DNA of 64,000 nt, from contig CP036163.1 of the NCBI GenBank assembly GCA_019056595.1, positions 1,054,001-1,118,000 of the forward strand, read 5' to 3'. A program made the position numbers and the translations under genes. The stretch is from Pectobacterium atrosepticum. GTDB lineage: Bacteria; Pseudomonadota; Gammaproteobacteria; Enterobacterales; Enterobacteriaceae. The notes beneath the pieces were generated by a model. It did not search any database and had not been told where the DNA came from. It was given only the letters and a program-made list of their open reading frames with translations. Shown piece after piece: positions 28,201 to 37,234 of the stretch; positions within the stretch are counted from its first letter, which is position 1; every line of letters starts with the position of its first letter.

Positions 28201-28795
28201 TGGGCTGGACCATGTGCTGGCCTCCGGTGAAGACATCAATGTGTTGGTATTTGATACCGAGGTGTATTCCAACACGGGGGGACAATCATCCAAATCCACA
28301 CCGGTTGCCGCCATCGCCAAATTTGCCGCCGAAGGAAAACGCACGCGCAAAAAAGATCTCGGCATGATGGCCATGAGCTATGGCAACGTGTACGTGGCGC
28401 AGATCGCCATGGGCGCGGATAAGACGCAAACCCTACGCGCGATGGCAGAAGCGGAAGCCTGGCCGGGTCCGTCGTTGATCATCGCCTACGCTGCCTGTAT
28501 CAATCACGGGTTAAAAGCGGGCATGGGATGCAGTCAGCGTGAAACTCAGCGAGCTGTGGATGCTGGTTACTGGCATTTATATCGCTTCGATCCACAGCGT
28601 GTGGATAAAGGGAAAAATCCCTTCTCGCTCGATTCAGACGAGCCGGAAGAGGATTTTCAGGATTTCCTGATGGGTGAAGTTCGGTATGCGTCGCTAAAAC
28701 GTCAGCACCCAGCCATCGCCAATAGCCTGTTTGAGCAAACGGAACGGGATGCTAAGGAGCGATATGAACGTTACCGACGCTTAGCGGGCGGCTGA
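25283..28795 (+). CDS. nifJ: NifJ, pyruvate:flavodoxin oxidoreductase
   Basis: NifJ oxidises pyruvate to acetyl-CoA and reduces the flavodoxin NifF, supplying low-potential electrons for N2 fixation. The 1170-residue protein has the N-terminal pyrimidine-binding domain ([13 protein letters not shown]), the gamma domain, two [4Fe-4S] ferredoxin motifs ([13 protein letters not shown] near 690 and [12 protein letters not shown] near 748), [10 protein letters not shown], and the TPP-binding [20 protein letters not shown] near 963. The ATG at 25283 follows GAGGA; the frame opens 11 codons earlier without a ribosome site. Transcription is divergent from nifH. Confidence 0.97.
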   Translation: [1170 protein letters not shown]

Positions 28796-28817
28796 TCGCG
28801 GAAGAAGACACAACGGT

Positions 28818-28847
28818 GGGCGGATATAGCGAAAGCGCTATCCGCCC
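28818..28847 (+). terminator. Hairpin after nifJ
   Basis: GGGCGGATATAGC and GCTATCCGCCC pair with a two-base bulge around an AAAG-containing loop, 23 bp after the nifJ stop. No T-run follows. Confidence 0.5.
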
Positions 28848-28964
28848 CTTCGTACCCCAGCAAACGTCCCTTTGCCCGCCAACACAGGACAGTATCTTTT
28901 ATACTGCCGATAATTTATCCTCTCCCGCCTTTCGTCATTGACTATAAAAATTAAGCCTGCACCT

Positions 28965-30464
28965 ATGATCTCATCACCCGACGCAACGCCGACGCCGGTT
29001 CAATCAACCACGTCAACGCTTGCCGCCTTACGCTCGCCCTCGCTGCTGATGCGCGAAATTTTGGCGGGCACTATCACCGCGCTGGCGCTTATTCCCGAGG
29101 TGATTTCATTTTCTATCATCGCGGGTGTTGATCCCAAAGTCAGCCTGATCGCCTCGATTGTCTTATGCTTCACCATGTCTTTTCTCAGTGGCCGACCGGC
29201 GATGGTCACAGCGGCGGCAGGTGCCGTAGCGCTGGTTATCGGGCCGATGGTGCACGCACACGGCGTGGCCTATATTCTGCCTGCCGTGATTATGGCGGGG
29301 CTTATCCAGATTCTTTTTGGGCTGGCTGGGTTGGCAAGAATGATGCGCTACATTCCCCGTTCGGTAATGATCGGTTTCGTGAATGCGCTGAGCATCCTGA
29401 TTTTCGCCGCGCAAGTGCCGCATGTTTACGGGCATTCCTCGCTTGTCTGGCTACTGTTTGCATTAACGGTAGCGATCGTTTTGCTGTTGCCTTATGTGGT
29501 GAAAAGCATTCCCGCCCCGCTGGTCGCGATTGTGACCGTGACGGCGATTGCGATGTTTACCGGCATCACGGTGCCTAACGTCGGTGATGCTGGGCCAATG
29601 CAGCCCGGATTGCCGGGTTTCACCCACTGGCTGGTACCGTTCAATGTTGAAACACTGCGCATCATCTGGCCAACCGCGCTCAGTATTGCCTTCGTCGGCC
29701 TGATGGAATCGCTGCTAACCGCCAAACTGGTAGATGACATTACCGATACCCCATCCAGCAAGCGCCGCGAATGCTGGGGACTGGGCGTTTCCAATATCTT
29801 CGCCGGATTCTACGGCGGCATTGCTGGATGTGCGATGATCGGGCAAACCGTGGTCAATGTGGAGTTAGGGAAAGCGCGTACACGTATCTCTACCCTCGCC
29901 GCCGCACTGGTGCTGTTGCTGCTGGTGACGGGCCTGAGCGAAATCATGGCTAAGATTCCGATGGTAGTGCTGGCAGGGATTATGATGATTGTCGCGCTGA
30001 AAACGATGAACTGGCATAGCCTGCGCCCCACCACGCTGAAACGGATGCCACTGTCGGAAACGCTGGTGGTCGTGGTAACGGTGATCGCCACCGTCTCGAC
30101 GGCAAATCTGGCAATCGGCGTAGCGGGTGGCGTGATCTTTGCCATCCTGCTATTTGCACGCCGCGTGGCGCACGTTATTCATGCGGAACGTCGCGTGAGC
30201 GAAGATGGGCAGTCGGTGCACTACACGGTACGCGGACCGCTATTTTTCGGCAGCAGCAACGACCTCTTCGAGCACTTCCTCTATGCGCAAGACCCGCAGA
30301 ACGTCACCATCGATCTGACGCACGCCCAAATCTGGGATGCCTCCAGCGTGGCAGCACTCGACGCTATCGAAACCCGCTATCACCGTTACGATGCGAAAGT
30401 TGCGATCATCGGGCTGGATAACCACAGCAGCAAAATTCACCAGCGCCTGTCCGGGCATCTCTGA
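28965..30464 (+). CDS. SulP-family inorganic anion transporter with STAS domain
   Basis: The 499-residue protein has the SulP layout. About a dozen membrane helices start at LMREILAGTITALALIPEVISFSIIAGV and include GRPAMVTAAAGAVAL and FYGGIAGCAMIGQT. A cytosolic STAS domain (about 410-495) follows, with VTIDLTHAQIWDASSVAALD. The family moves sulfate, bicarbonate or carboxylates; this one resembles bicarbonate/sulfate types but its substrate is uncertain. A TTG at 28938 is an alternative start. The last 225 bp overlap a convergent ABC ATPase frame. Confidence 0.88.
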   Translation: MISSPDATPTPVQSTTSTLAALRSPSLLMREILAGTITALALIPEVISFSIIAGVDPKVSLIASIVLCFTMSFLSGRPAMVTAAAGAVALVIGPMVHAHGVAYILPAVIMAGLIQILFGLAGLARMMRYIPRSVMIGFVNALSILIFAAQVPHVYGHSSLVWLLFALTVAIVLLLPYVVKSIPAPLVAIVTVTAIAMFTGITVPNVGDAGPMQPGLPGFTHWLVPFNVETLRIIWPTALSIAFVGLMESLLTAKLVDDITDTPSSKRRECWGLGVSNIFAGFYGGIAGCAMIGQTVVNVELGKARTRISTLAAALVLLLLVTGLSEIMAKIPMVVLAGIMMIVALKTMNWHSLRPTTLKRMPLSETLVVVVTVIATVSTANLAIGVAGGVIFAILLFARRVAHVIHAERRVSEDGQSVHYTVRGPLFFGSSNDLFEHFLYAQDPQNVTIDLTHAQIWDASSVAALDAIETRYHRYDAKVAIIGLDNHSSKIHQRLSGHL

Positions 30465-31400
30465 TCGCGCGCAGGCGACGCGATGCTCTGCATTAATCCA
30501 ATATTCTTGCGTTGGATGTATGCGGCATCGCGCCGGTGTGCCGGGTGTTAGTTCGTCAAACTGACACCCGCCCTCTTGTCCTTGCTGCGCACTAACCTGA
30601 ACAGCCCGCTTTAACCGGGGATGCGCAGGCGGAATCGATGCCAAGAGAAAACGCGTATACGGATGACGCGCCTCTGAAAATAGCGTAGCTGCGGGTGCTT
30701 CTTCGACAATGCGCCCGCGATACATCACACCAATACGGTCAGCAATATGGTGTACCACGCTCAGATCGTGCGCGATAAACAAATACGCCAGCCCCTGCTC
30801 CCGCTGTAATGCCAAAAGCAGATTCAGAATTTGCGACTGGATAGAGACATCCAGCGCCGAAACCGGTTCGTCACACACTATCAATTTAGGTTCCAGCACC
30901 AGCGCGCGAGCAATCCCGATACGCTGGCGCTGCCCGCCGGAAAACTCATGCGGAAACCGTCCGGCATCCGCAGCGGTAAACCCGACTCGCGTCAACATCT
31001 TGACTACCTGCGCCTTGCGCCATTGGCTGTCGTGTATTCCGTGGATAATCAGCGGTTCTTCAATGCTGTACCCGACGCTACGCTTGGGGTCGAGCGAGGA
31101 GAGCGGGTCCTGAAAGATCATCTGCATGTCGCGCCGCAACTGTCGTAACTGCTCAGCATTCTGTTGCCGGAGATCGTGACCGGCAAAGTGCAGTTCACCG
31201 GCATTGGCGGGCGTCAGCCCTAAAATACTGCGCCCCGTGGTGCTTTTGCCACTGCCCGACTCCCCAACCAGTGCGTAAGTTTCACCGGGGAAAATATGGA
31301 AACTGACATCATCCAGCGCCACTAGCGTTTTTTTGCGCCATCCGTGCCCAACCCGAAAGGTTTTACGCAGGTTTTTCACCTGTAATAACGGCGCGATCAT
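30240..31400 (-). CDS. Peptide ABC transporter ATPase (DppF/OppF type) with read-through tail
   Basis: This is the second ATPase of a dipeptide/oligopeptide importer. It has Walker A GESGSGKST, the signature EFSGGQRQRIGIARAL, Walker B LIVCDEPVSALD and the switch His in FIAHDLSVVHHIADRIG. The C-terminal oligo/dipeptide extension (SIPPAHPRL through HRVACAR) would normally end the protein near 30465. Here the frame continues for about 74 codons antisense to the SulP STAS domain, entering exactly at the SulP stop codon. The natural stop seems to have been lost. The ATG overlaps the preceding gene in ATGA. Confidence 0.85.
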   Translation of the reverse strand: MIAPLLQVKNLRKTFRVGHGWRKKTLVALDDVSFHIFPGETYALVGESGSGKSTTGRSILGLTPANAGELHFAGHDLRQQNAEQLRQLRRDMQMIFQDPLSSLDPKRSVGYSIEEPLIIHGIHDSQWRKAQVVKMLTRVGFTAADAGRFPHEFSGGQRQRIGIARALVLEPKLIVCDEPVSALDVSIQSQILNLLLALQREQGLAYLFIAHDLSVVHHIADRIGVMYRGRIVEEAPAATLFSEARHPYTRFLLASIPPAHPRLKRAVQVSAQQGQEGGCQFDELTPGTPARCRIHPTQEYWINAEHRVACARSEMPGQALVNFAAVVIQPDDRNFRIVTVIAGFDSVECCHAGGIPDLGVRQIDGDVLRVLRIEEVLEEVVAAAEK

Positions 31401-32398
31401 ACACCGCTCCCGAGGCTGTCCGCTTTCCAACAGCGTACTCGATGACCCGATCCGTCAGCCACGGAGAGCACGGGTGGAGAATGGTGACAGCGTTCATCCG
31501 CCAGCGGGCAGCGCGGAGCAAAACCACAGCCGGTTGGCGGATGGGACAGCGGTGGGACACTGCCAGTTATCTCCGGTAGCTCGCTTTTGCGCGGCGCATC
31601 GAGATTAGGCACCGCTCGCAGCAGCGCCTGCGTATAAGGATGACGAGCATGATCAAACAACGTGAACACATCCGCCTGCTCCACCACTTCCCCCAAATAC
31701 ATCACAATCACGCGTTGACACATCTGCGCCACCACCGACAGATCGTGAGTAATCAGCACGATGCCCATGTCGGTTTCGGCTTTTAACCTATCCAACAGCG
31801 AAAGAATCTGCGCCTGAATGGTGACGTCGAGCGCCGTTGTCGGTTCATCGGCAATCAGTAATCCCGGCCCACAGGCAATAGCGATAGCAATCATCACACG
31901 CTGGCGCATCCCGCCGGATAGTCGATGCGGATAGCTCACGGCACAGGCGGCCGGATCGGGCATCCCCACCTGAGTAAGCAATTCATGTACCCGCGCTTTC
32001 CGCGCCTGACGCGATAGCGTGGTGTGCTGCCGCAGGCTTTCCTCTATCTGTTCACCGACGGTATAAACCGGATTAAGGCTGGAAAGCGGGTCCTGAAAAA
32101 TCATCGCCAGCGCATTGCCACGCAGACGTCGCCGCGCTTCATCTGACAGCGACAGCAGCGGCTGGCCGTTCAGACTAGCCTCGCCGTCGACCCGACTAGC
32201 GCGCGCAGGCAACAGCCCCATCAGCGCATCGGCGGTGACACTTTTTCCACAGCCCGATTCACCGATGATGCCCAGCGTCTCACGCGGTTTCACCTCAAAA
32301 GAGATCCCTCGAACGGGGTGCAAGAGGCCAGACGGCACGGCAAACGTGACTTTCAGGTCTTTGACAGACAGTAGCGGCGTTTCACTCATCATATTCAC
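31397..32398 (-). CDS. Peptide ABC transporter ATPase (DppD/OppD type)
   Basis: The 333-residue protein has Walker [10 protein letters not shown], signature [16 protein letters not shown], Walker [13 protein letters not shown] and the switch [16 protein letters not shown]. The C-terminal oligo/dipeptide domain has four cysteines in [19 protein letters not shown]...RVRCW, a pattern that binds an Fe-S cluster in some relatives. It overlaps both neighbours by 4 nt in an operon of binding protein, two permeases and two ATPases. Confidence 0.93.
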   Translation of the reverse strand: MNMMSETPLLSVKDLKVTFAVPSGLLHPVRGISFEVKPRETLGIIGESGCGKSVTADALMGLLPARASRVDGEASLNGQPLLSLSDEARRRLRGNALAMIFQDPLSSLNPVYTVGEQIEESLRQHTTLSRQARKARVHELLTQVGMPDPAACAVSYPHRLSGGMRQRVMIAIAIACGPGLLIADEPTTALDVTIQAQILSLLDRLKAETDMGIVLITHDLSVVAQMCQRVIVMYLGEVVEQADVFTLFDHARHPYTQALLRAVPNLDAPRKSELPEITGSVPPLSHPPTGCGFAPRCPLADERCHHSPPVLSVADGSGHRVRCWKADSLGSGV

Positions 32399-33258
32399 TT
32401 TGGGGTCGTTACTGCTTTCAGCAGACGGGAAACCCGACGTGAAAGCGGTTTAAGCGTGGGGTCGGAGATATCGCGCAGGCCGTCTCCAATCATATTCAGA
32501 GACAGGATCAAGAGCACGATGGCAATACCGGGGAAAAAGGTCATCCACCAAGAGGTAAAAATTACTTTTTTCCCCTCCAACAATAAATTACCCAGGCTGG
32601 GCGTTGGGGCGGGGATCCCCGAACCTAAAAAACTCAGCGCGGCCTCGGTGAGGATCGCAACCGAGAAGATCCACGACACTTGAACGATCAGCGGCGATAT
32701 CACGTTGGGTAGAATGTGCAGCCAGATGATCCGGCGGCTCTTTGCCCCCTGTGCACGCAGCGCCTCAATGTAATTTTTCTCCTTGATCACCAGCGCCGCC
32801 GCACGCATCACGCGTGCCACCGACGGCACATACACCAGCGATAGCGCCAGCACAACATTGGCGGAGTTCGGGCCAAGAATACCGACGATGGAAATCGCCA
32901 GCAGCAGAGAAGGAAAGGCAAACAACCCGTCACAAATCCGCATGATGATCGCGTCCAGCAGACGATACCAGGTGCATAGCAGGCCAATCAGCGTGCCAAT
33001 CGTTCCCGAAATCAGCGCCACAGCGCCACCAACGGACAGCGAAATCTGTACGGCAATCGCCACCCGCACAAACACATCGCGACCAAAATTATCGGTGCCA
33101 AACCAGTGCTGAAACGTAGGCGCAGACAGCCGCGCGAGGGGATTCAGCGCATAGGGATCGTAAGGGCTGAGGAACGCGCCCCCTACCGCAACGACAAGAA
33201 TAAGTAGCAGGATAGCGACGCCCGCTGTCAGGAGTTGATTGGAAAACAGCGCTTTCAT
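32395..33258 (-). CDS. Peptide ABC transporter permease (DppC type)
   Basis: The 287-residue inner-membrane protein has one N-terminal helix (LLTAGVAILLLILVVAVGGAFL), the periplasmic HWFGTDNFGRDVF motif of DppC/OppC proteins, and five further helices. The EAA loop EALRAQGAKSRRIIWLHILPNV contacts the ATPases. The ATG at 33258 begins 1 bp after the upstream permease's stop; a longer frame lies inside that gene. Confidence 0.92.
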   Translation of the reverse strand: MKALFSNQLLTAGVAILLLILVVAVGGAFLSPYDPYALNPLARLSAPTFQHWFGTDNFGRDVFVRVAIAVQISLSVGGAVALISGTIGTLIGLLCTWYRLLDAIIMRICDGLFAFPSLLLAISIVGILGPNSANVVLALSLVYVPSVARVMRAAALVIKEKNYIEALRAQGAKSRRIIWLHILPNVISPLIVQVSWIFSVAILTEAALSFLGSGIPAPTPSLGNLLLEGKKVIFTSWWMTFFPGIAIVLLILSLNMIGDGLRDISDPTLKPLSRRVSRLLKAVTTPK

Positions 33259-33259
33259 G

Positions 33260-34216
33260 TCACTCCTTCTCCCCAGACAGAGAGATTCGCGGGTCAACGG
33301 CATGCCCCAGAATATCCACCGCCAGATTAATCAGAACATAGCTGATGGTAATCAGCAGCACCGCGCCCTGAATCACAGAGAAATCGCGCCGTTCGATGGA
33401 ATCCACCACCAGCGAGCCCACGCCGGGAATGCCGAACACGCTTTCAATCACAATCGTTCCCGTCACTAGCGAACCGAAAGATTCACCGCAGATAGTTAAA
33501 ATAGGCAGGAGCGCATTTTTCAAACCGTGGCGCAGTAAAACCCGGTATTCAGATACGCCTTTGGCACGTGCTGTTTTAATGTAGTTTTCACTTAACACGT
33601 CGAGCATTACCGCTCGCGTCATGCGGGCAATCAGGGCGGCAATGCGCAGCCCTAACGCCAGTGCCGGGAGCGTCATATACCAGAGATTGACCAGCACATC
33701 GCCGCGCGTCGAGCTGTATCCCACGACCGGAAACCAGCGTAACTGCACGGCAAAAAAGAAAATCAGAAACAGCCCGAGTAAAAAGCCGGGAATCGACATT
33801 CCCACCGCCGCCAGTCCCATAATCAGGCGATCGAGCAGCCGTCCCTGCTGCGCCGCACTGATCACGCCGGCAGCCAGACCCAGCAGCAGCGCTAACCCTT
33901 GCGCATAGAGCGCTAGCGCCAGCGTGGGTTGCAGGTGCTGCAAGAAAAGCGACATCACGCTGGCGTTCATGAAGAGCGAATGGCCGAGATCGCCACGCAA
34001 CGCCGCACCAAACCACACGACAAACTGTGCCAGCAGGGGCTTATCCAGCCCCATTTGTTGACGCAGTGCGGCGACATCCCCGGGACTGGCATCATTGCCC
34101 AGTATCACCAGCACCGGATCGCCCGGCGCCAGATGTACCAGACAAAACACCACAATGGAGACCACCAGCAGCACCGGTATCAGCGCCAACAGCCGATGGA
34201 AAATAAACCATCCCAT
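33260..34216 (-). CDS. Peptide ABC transporter permease (DppB type)
   Basis: The 318-residue permease begins with the usual helix of DppB/OppB proteins (FIFHRLLALIPVLLVVSIVVFCLVHLAPGDP) and has the EAA loop NYIKTARAKGVSEYRVLLRHGLKNAL followed by GTIVIESVFGIPGVGSLVVDSI. It pairs with the DppC-type permease to form the channel. It lies 12 bp after the binding-protein gene. Confidence 0.93.
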   Translation of the reverse strand: MGWFIFHRLLALIPVLLVVSIVVFCLVHLAPGDPVLVILGNDASPGDVAALRQQMGLDKPLLAQFVVWFGAALRGDLGHSLFMNASVMSLFLQHLQPTLALALYAQGLALLLGLAAGVISAAQQGRLLDRLIMGLAAVGMSIPGFLLGLFLIFFFAVQLRWFPVVGYSSTRGDVLVNLWYMTLPALALGLRIAALIARMTRAVMLDVLSENYIKTARAKGVSEYRVLLRHGLKNALLPILTICGESFGSLVTGTIVIESVFGIPGVGSLVVDSIERRDFSVIQGAVLLITISYVLINLAVDILGHAVDPRISLSGEKE

Positions 34217-34228
34217 TCGCTTCTCCGC

Positions 34229-35794
34229 TTACGGTTTTGTGATGCTGACGTTCCACAGAACGGGGCCGATTAAATCCCGATAGCCGTGAACATGATGCTT
34301 GATCGCGACCGCATCAGGCGTGGTGCGCCCCAGCACAATCACGGGCAGATAGGTCCAGGTTTGAACGTGAAGTTGATCCACCAATCCTCTTGCCGCCTGT
34401 AGCGACGGTGCCTGTTTGATATCATCCAGCAGCGCGTCGATTTCCGGGCTATTGCTCAGACCGGGGAATTTGGCGCGAGAATCAAGGAAAGGGTACTGAT
34501 GCAGTACCTGACGCATGGAAAACTCCAGCGCGCACAGGTCGAAGTTTTTAGGATCCTGACGCCGCTGTAACACCGTGGCCCAGTCATAGACATCAAGGCG
34601 AGATTTCACGCCAATTTGTTTGAGCACCTGCTGTGCAACAATCGCCAGATTGTACAATTCGGCGTATTCCTTGGTGGCGATGATCACCACTTCTTCGCCG
34701 TTATAACCGGACTCTTTCACCAGCTTTCTTGCCTCTTCCAGCTTGTGCTGATTCCAGTAAGGCTTACCGGCTTCACTGTGCCAATCCACCTGCTCAGGAA
34801 AACCCAATGACGAATCCTCCCTGAAAAAGCGTGGATCGCTGTATCCCGCCAACAGCACCTGATGTACATCGAGCGCCAGATTGAACGCCTGACGCAGTTT
34901 CACATCGGCAAACGGTCCACGATTCTTATTGAACAGGTAGGTGATGAGCGATCCCCCTGCTTCGGGGCGATACAGCTTCACATCGCGAGCACGATTCAGT
35001 GCCTCAATGTTGTCTTTCGGCAAATCAAAAACGACGTCATATTCACCGGTCAATGCCCCTGCCAGCCGGGTGGACTCATCCGTGATGTAGCGAAACCAGA
35101 TATCTTTCACCTCTGCCGTCTTCTGGCCCGACAGACCGTTCGCCGGTTCGCTGCGCGAGACATAGCCGTCATAGCGCGTCAGATGCAGATAATCTCCCTG
35201 TTTGAATTCCGCCAGCTTGTAAGGACCGGTGCCAATCAGTTCACTCACCGGTTTTTTGCTGGTATTGGCTTCGTCAATCAGGCGCTTAGGCATAATGGAA
35301 GGCAGGTTTTTCAAGTCGGCCAGCACATTCAGGGTAATCAGAGACGGCGTCTGTACCGTCAGTTGCACGGTACGCTCGTCAATCCGGCTAAACTGCGCCC
35401 CCGGCAGGTTGGCTTTACCCTGCGTGGAAACGGCCAGCCAACGGTTCATCGATGCCACCACATCATCGGCTGTTAGCGGCTGACCATCATGAAAGCGGAT
35501 GCCGTCGCGCAGTACGAACGTGTAGACCTTGCGGTCATCACTCAGCGAATAGCGTTCAACCAGTTCCGGCACCGGTTCAAACCGATCGTTAATCGTAAAA
35601 AGCTGTTCAAAAATGTGGCGCACCACATCCGTGGTCGCACTATTGGTTGTCAGGTAAGGATCGAGCGTACCCGGTCGTTTGCCATAAGCGATATTCAGCG
35701 TTGCATCGCGATTGACGGTCTCCGCCAGCGCGATTCCCCAGGGTAAGCTAGCCGCCAGCAAGAGTGCGGCGGCAGGAAAGTTAAACCATTTCAT
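34229..35794 (-). CDS. Peptide ABC transporter periplasmic binding protein (SBP family 5)
   Basis: The 521-residue protein has a signal peptide (basic start, AAALLLAASLPWGIALA, cleavage after ALA) and the family 5 fold: RPGTLDPYLTTNSATTDVVRHIFEQLF, YTFVLRDGIRFHDGQPLTADDV, GTGPYKLAEF, KLRQAFNLALDV. It captures the substrate in the periplasm. Because an M20 amidohydrolase lies directly upstream, the substrate could be an N-acyl or aryl amino acid or peptide rather than a general dipeptide; that is inference. Confidence 0.92.
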   Translation of the reverse strand: MKWFNFPAAALLLAASLPWGIALAETVNRDATLNIAYGKRPGTLDPYLTTNSATTDVVRHIFEQLFTINDRFEPVPELVERYSLSDDRKVYTFVLRDGIRFHDGQPLTADDVVASMNRWLAVSTQGKANLPGAQFSRIDERTVQLTVQTPSLITLNVLADLKNLPSIMPKRLIDEANTSKKPVSELIGTGPYKLAEFKQGDYLHLTRYDGYVSRSEPANGLSGQKTAEVKDIWFRYITDESTRLAGALTGEYDVVFDLPKDNIEALNRARDVKLYRPEAGGSLITYLFNKNRGPFADVKLRQAFNLALDVHQVLLAGYSDPRFFREDSSLGFPEQVDWHSEAGKPYWNQHKLEEARKLVKESGYNGEEVVIIATKEYAELYNLAIVAQQVLKQIGVKSRLDVYDWATVLQRRQDPKNFDLCALEFSMRQVLHQYPFLDSRAKFPGLSNSPEIDALLDDIKQAPSLQAARGLVDQLHVQTWTYLPVIVLGRTTPDAVAIKHHVHGYRDLIGPVLWNVSITKP

Positions 35795-35845
35795 TGATGG
35801 GAAACTCCACTATTTTTATGATATTCAGCCGGTTCAAACGCAACA

Positions 35846-37063
35846 TCAGGCGGCGTCGGTAACCGAGTGACGACCCGCAAACTCGTCTTTGGCATCCTGT
35901 AACGCGCGAGCATCCGTCAACAATCGCAGACCGGTTCGAGCCAGCACCTGCGCGCCCGTCAGCAGCGCGGCGTAACCGAGTGGAGAATTTGCCGCTTCAC
36001 GGAATGGCACGGTATGACCGATCAGATCGTCAGGGCCGATTTTAATAGTAGGGTGTGCCGTCGGCACCGCGTGGCTGATATCTCCCGCGTCCGTCGAACC
36101 GATACCCTCTTTCGCGTTTTGATCGACCACTTCCCCTGCGGCGGTGAACTCCTCAAGCAGGATCGCATTCAGTGCGTGGTTGATCAGGAAATCGCGCGGG
36201 CCTACCTGATGTTCAATTTTCACCGTAGTGCCCGTCGCCAGCGCGACGCCATCCGCAATCGCGCGAATACGCGGTTCCAACGCCAGCACTTCTTCACGCG
36301 TTTTGGCACGGATGTAATAGTGGGCGGAGGCGTATTCTGGAATCACATTCGGTGCCTGTCCGCCGTTGGTGATAATGCCGTGAACCCGAACGCCGTCCGG
36401 CAGTTGCTGGCGCAGCACGCTGATCCCGTTGTAAAGCAGCACCAGCGCATCCAGCGCGTTCACGCCTTTATGTGGTGAACTTCCGGCATGGGAGGGTTTA
36501 CCGTAAAAATGGAAATAGAGGTGATTATTTGCCAGTGACGGTCCAGTGAGCCGCGTTTTTCCTGACGGATGAACCATCAGCGCGACATCGACCTTATCGA
36601 GGAAGCCGTGTTCGACAAAACGCGCCTTCACGTTGCCATTAATTCCGCCTTTCCCGCGCAGGCCGCCTTCTTCAGCAGGCGTCCCCAGCACCACAACCTT
36701 GCCGCCGGTCTGATCGATAACCTCTGCCAGCGCAATCGCCGCAGCCAGACTGGTTACTCCGATAATGTTGTGACCGCAGGCGTGGCCGATATCGATCAAC
36801 GCATCGTATTCAGCCAGGTAAGCAATGGTCGGCCCCGGTTTGCCGCTGTCTTTTTCCGCATAAAAGGCCGTTTCATGTCCGGCAACATTCAGCGTTACCG
36901 TGAAGTGATGTTTCTTTAATAAATCCGTTAATAGTCCGCTAGCGTAATACTCATTATTTCCAGTCTCAGGATGCGCATGAATATCCTGGGAAATCGCAAT
37001 ATATTCTTCGCGATGCTGCTCAATACTGCTAGTAATACGCTGCTGTAATGCGGTAGTTCCCAT
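35846..37063 (-). CDS. M20-family amidohydrolase/peptidase
   Basis: The 405-residue protein belongs to the M20D amidohydrolases (AbgB/IAA-amino-acid hydrolase-like). It shows DIHAHPETGNNEYYAS, the metal ligands in GHACGHNI, and EEGG with the catalytic Glu. GKPSHAGSSPHKGVNALDA in the dimerisation domain and GSTDAGDISHAVPTAHP follow. It should hydrolyse an amide bond in the cytosol, probably on the import product of the ABC system 51 bp downstream. The ATG at 37063 follows AAGGTGAG. Confidence 0.88.
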   Translation of the reverse strand: MGTTALQQRITSSIEQHREEYIAISQDIHAHPETGNNEYYASGLLTDLLKKHHFTVTLNVAGHETAFYAEKDSGKPGPTIAYLAEYDALIDIGHACGHNIIGVTSLAAAIALAEVIDQTGGKVVVLGTPAEEGGLRGKGGINGNVKARFVEHGFLDKVDVALMVHPSGKTRLTGPSLANNHLYFHFYGKPSHAGSSPHKGVNALDALVLLYNGISVLRQQLPDGVRVHGIITNGGQAPNVIPEYASAHYYIRAKTREEVLALEPRIRAIADGVALATGTTVKIEHQVGPRDFLINHALNAILLEEFTAAGEVVDQNAKEGIGSTDAGDISHAVPTAHPTIKIGPDDLIGHTVPFREAANSPLGYAALLTGAQVLARTGLRLLTDARALQDAKDEFAGRHSVTDAA

Positions 37064-37082
37064 CTTGCTCACCTTTCTATTT

Positions 37083-37110
37083 GTTATGGATATATGTGTT
37101 ATGGATATAT
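37083..37110. repeat. Tandem 13-bp direct repeat GTTATGGATATAT
   Basis: Two copies (37083-37095 and 37098-37110) separated by 2 bp lie directly upstream of the M20 gene and abut the palindromic element. They may reflect local duplication or a regulator site. Confidence 0.6.
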
Positions 37111-37234
37111 ACCCGTAATACTTCAAGCTGCATGTGCGTTGGCTGCGCTCACTCACCCGAATCACTTACCTGAGTAAGCTCATCGGGATTCCTTCCCTTG
37201 CCGCCTTCCTGCAACTCGAATTATTTGGGGTATA
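37108..37234. repeat. Palindromic intergenic repeat, short copy
   Basis: A 127-bp element with matching ends (TATACCCGTAATACTTCAAG... and ...TCGAATTATTTGGGGTATA) and an inner dyad around the near-palindrome ACTTACCTGAGTAAGC. Positions 48664-48938 hold a second, inverted and expanded copy. It lies between the M20 gene and the dehydratase gene. Confidence 0.9.

Noticed and set aside
37083-37110. Tandem 13-bp repeat as an attachment site
   Set aside because: There is no integrase or tRNA nearby, and a tandem duplication next to a repeat element is a simpler explanation.
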